Below are positions 11,885 through 11,934 of a stretch of 11,934 bases of DNA, piece after piece (positions within the stretch are counted from its first letter, which is position 1; every line of letters begins with the position of its first letter). The DNA is from Saprospiraceae bacterium. Lineage in GTDB: Bacteria > Bacteroidota > Bacteroidia > Chitinophagales > Saprospiraceae. A model generated the notes under the pieces. The model had not been told where the DNA came from. It saw only the letters and a program-made list of their open reading frames with translations, and did not search any database. The stretch is from the NCBI GenBank assembly GCA_020628755.1, contig JAHDEQ010000007.1:29233-41166 (forward strand). Direction: 5' to 3'. Made by a program: the position numbers and the translations under genes.

Positions 11885-11934
11885 AACTTTGTGTGTTTAT
11901 ACTCGCAAACACTTGGACATCTAACTGTCGTTAG

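Noticed and set aside
11884..11891. Plus-strand TAACTTTG, a perfect TAnnTTTG pointing out of the right edge.
   Set aside because: It overlaps the start codon of the dehydratase on the opposite strand, has no -33 element at proper spacing, and no supported plus-strand gene follows in the remaining 43 bases.

Overview
The window is chromosomal DNA from a member of the Bacteroidota, most likely a gliding or marine/freshwater Cytophagales-type organism; the phylum is well supported, the order is a guess. The DNA is AT-rich and start codons lack Shine-Dalgarno sequences. Promoter candidates fit the Bacteroidota consensus TAnnTTTG. One secreted protein ends in a type IX secretion (T9SS) type B sorting domain of the CHU_C class. 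Several proteins (the 510-aa helical protein, the small double-glycine peptide, the 81-aa dehydratase) also look typical of this phylum. No tRNA, rRNA, CRISPR array or transposase gene was seen.

Left part (1-3600, + strand): the 3' end of secA, which runs off the left edge, closes with a strong intrinsic terminator. A nested palindromic repeat follows, then hpt (hypoxanthine phosphoribosyltransferase), two weak intergenic hairpins, and a 479-aa protein of a conserved but functionally uncharacterised family, closed by a second strong terminator.

Middle (3592-6453): a 129-bp imperfect inverted repeat lies between convergent genes. A minus-strand pair follows: a glycosyltransferase of family 2 and, 3 nt downstream, a rhomboid protease with an unusual Cys-rich expansion next to its catalytic serine. 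Divergent to these is rlmN (23S rRNA/tRNA adenine-C2 methyltransferase), which starts with GTG just behind a promoter motif and may be translated from a leaderless mRNA.

Right part (6562-11934): a 69-aa peptide with the leader pattern of Bacteroidota double-glycine natural-product precursors sits tail-to-tail with a 510-aa alpha-helical protein of unknown function. All remaining genes are on the minus strand. In transcription order they are a pterin-4a-carbinolamine dehydratase, a small secreted beta-rich (probably outer-membrane) protein, a three-part fusion (GT2 glycosyltransferase, membrane segments, degenerate sugar-transferase-like end), and a very small T9SS type B cargo protein.

The window is mostly housekeeping genes with a few accessory ones. 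No complete novel system is visible. The best leads are the orphan precursor peptide, the duplicated and inactivated active-site segment in the rhomboid, the unusual glycosyltransferase fusion, the intergenic palindromic elements, and an apparent excess of long palindromes inside coding regions. All calls come from reading the sequence; no database search was possible.
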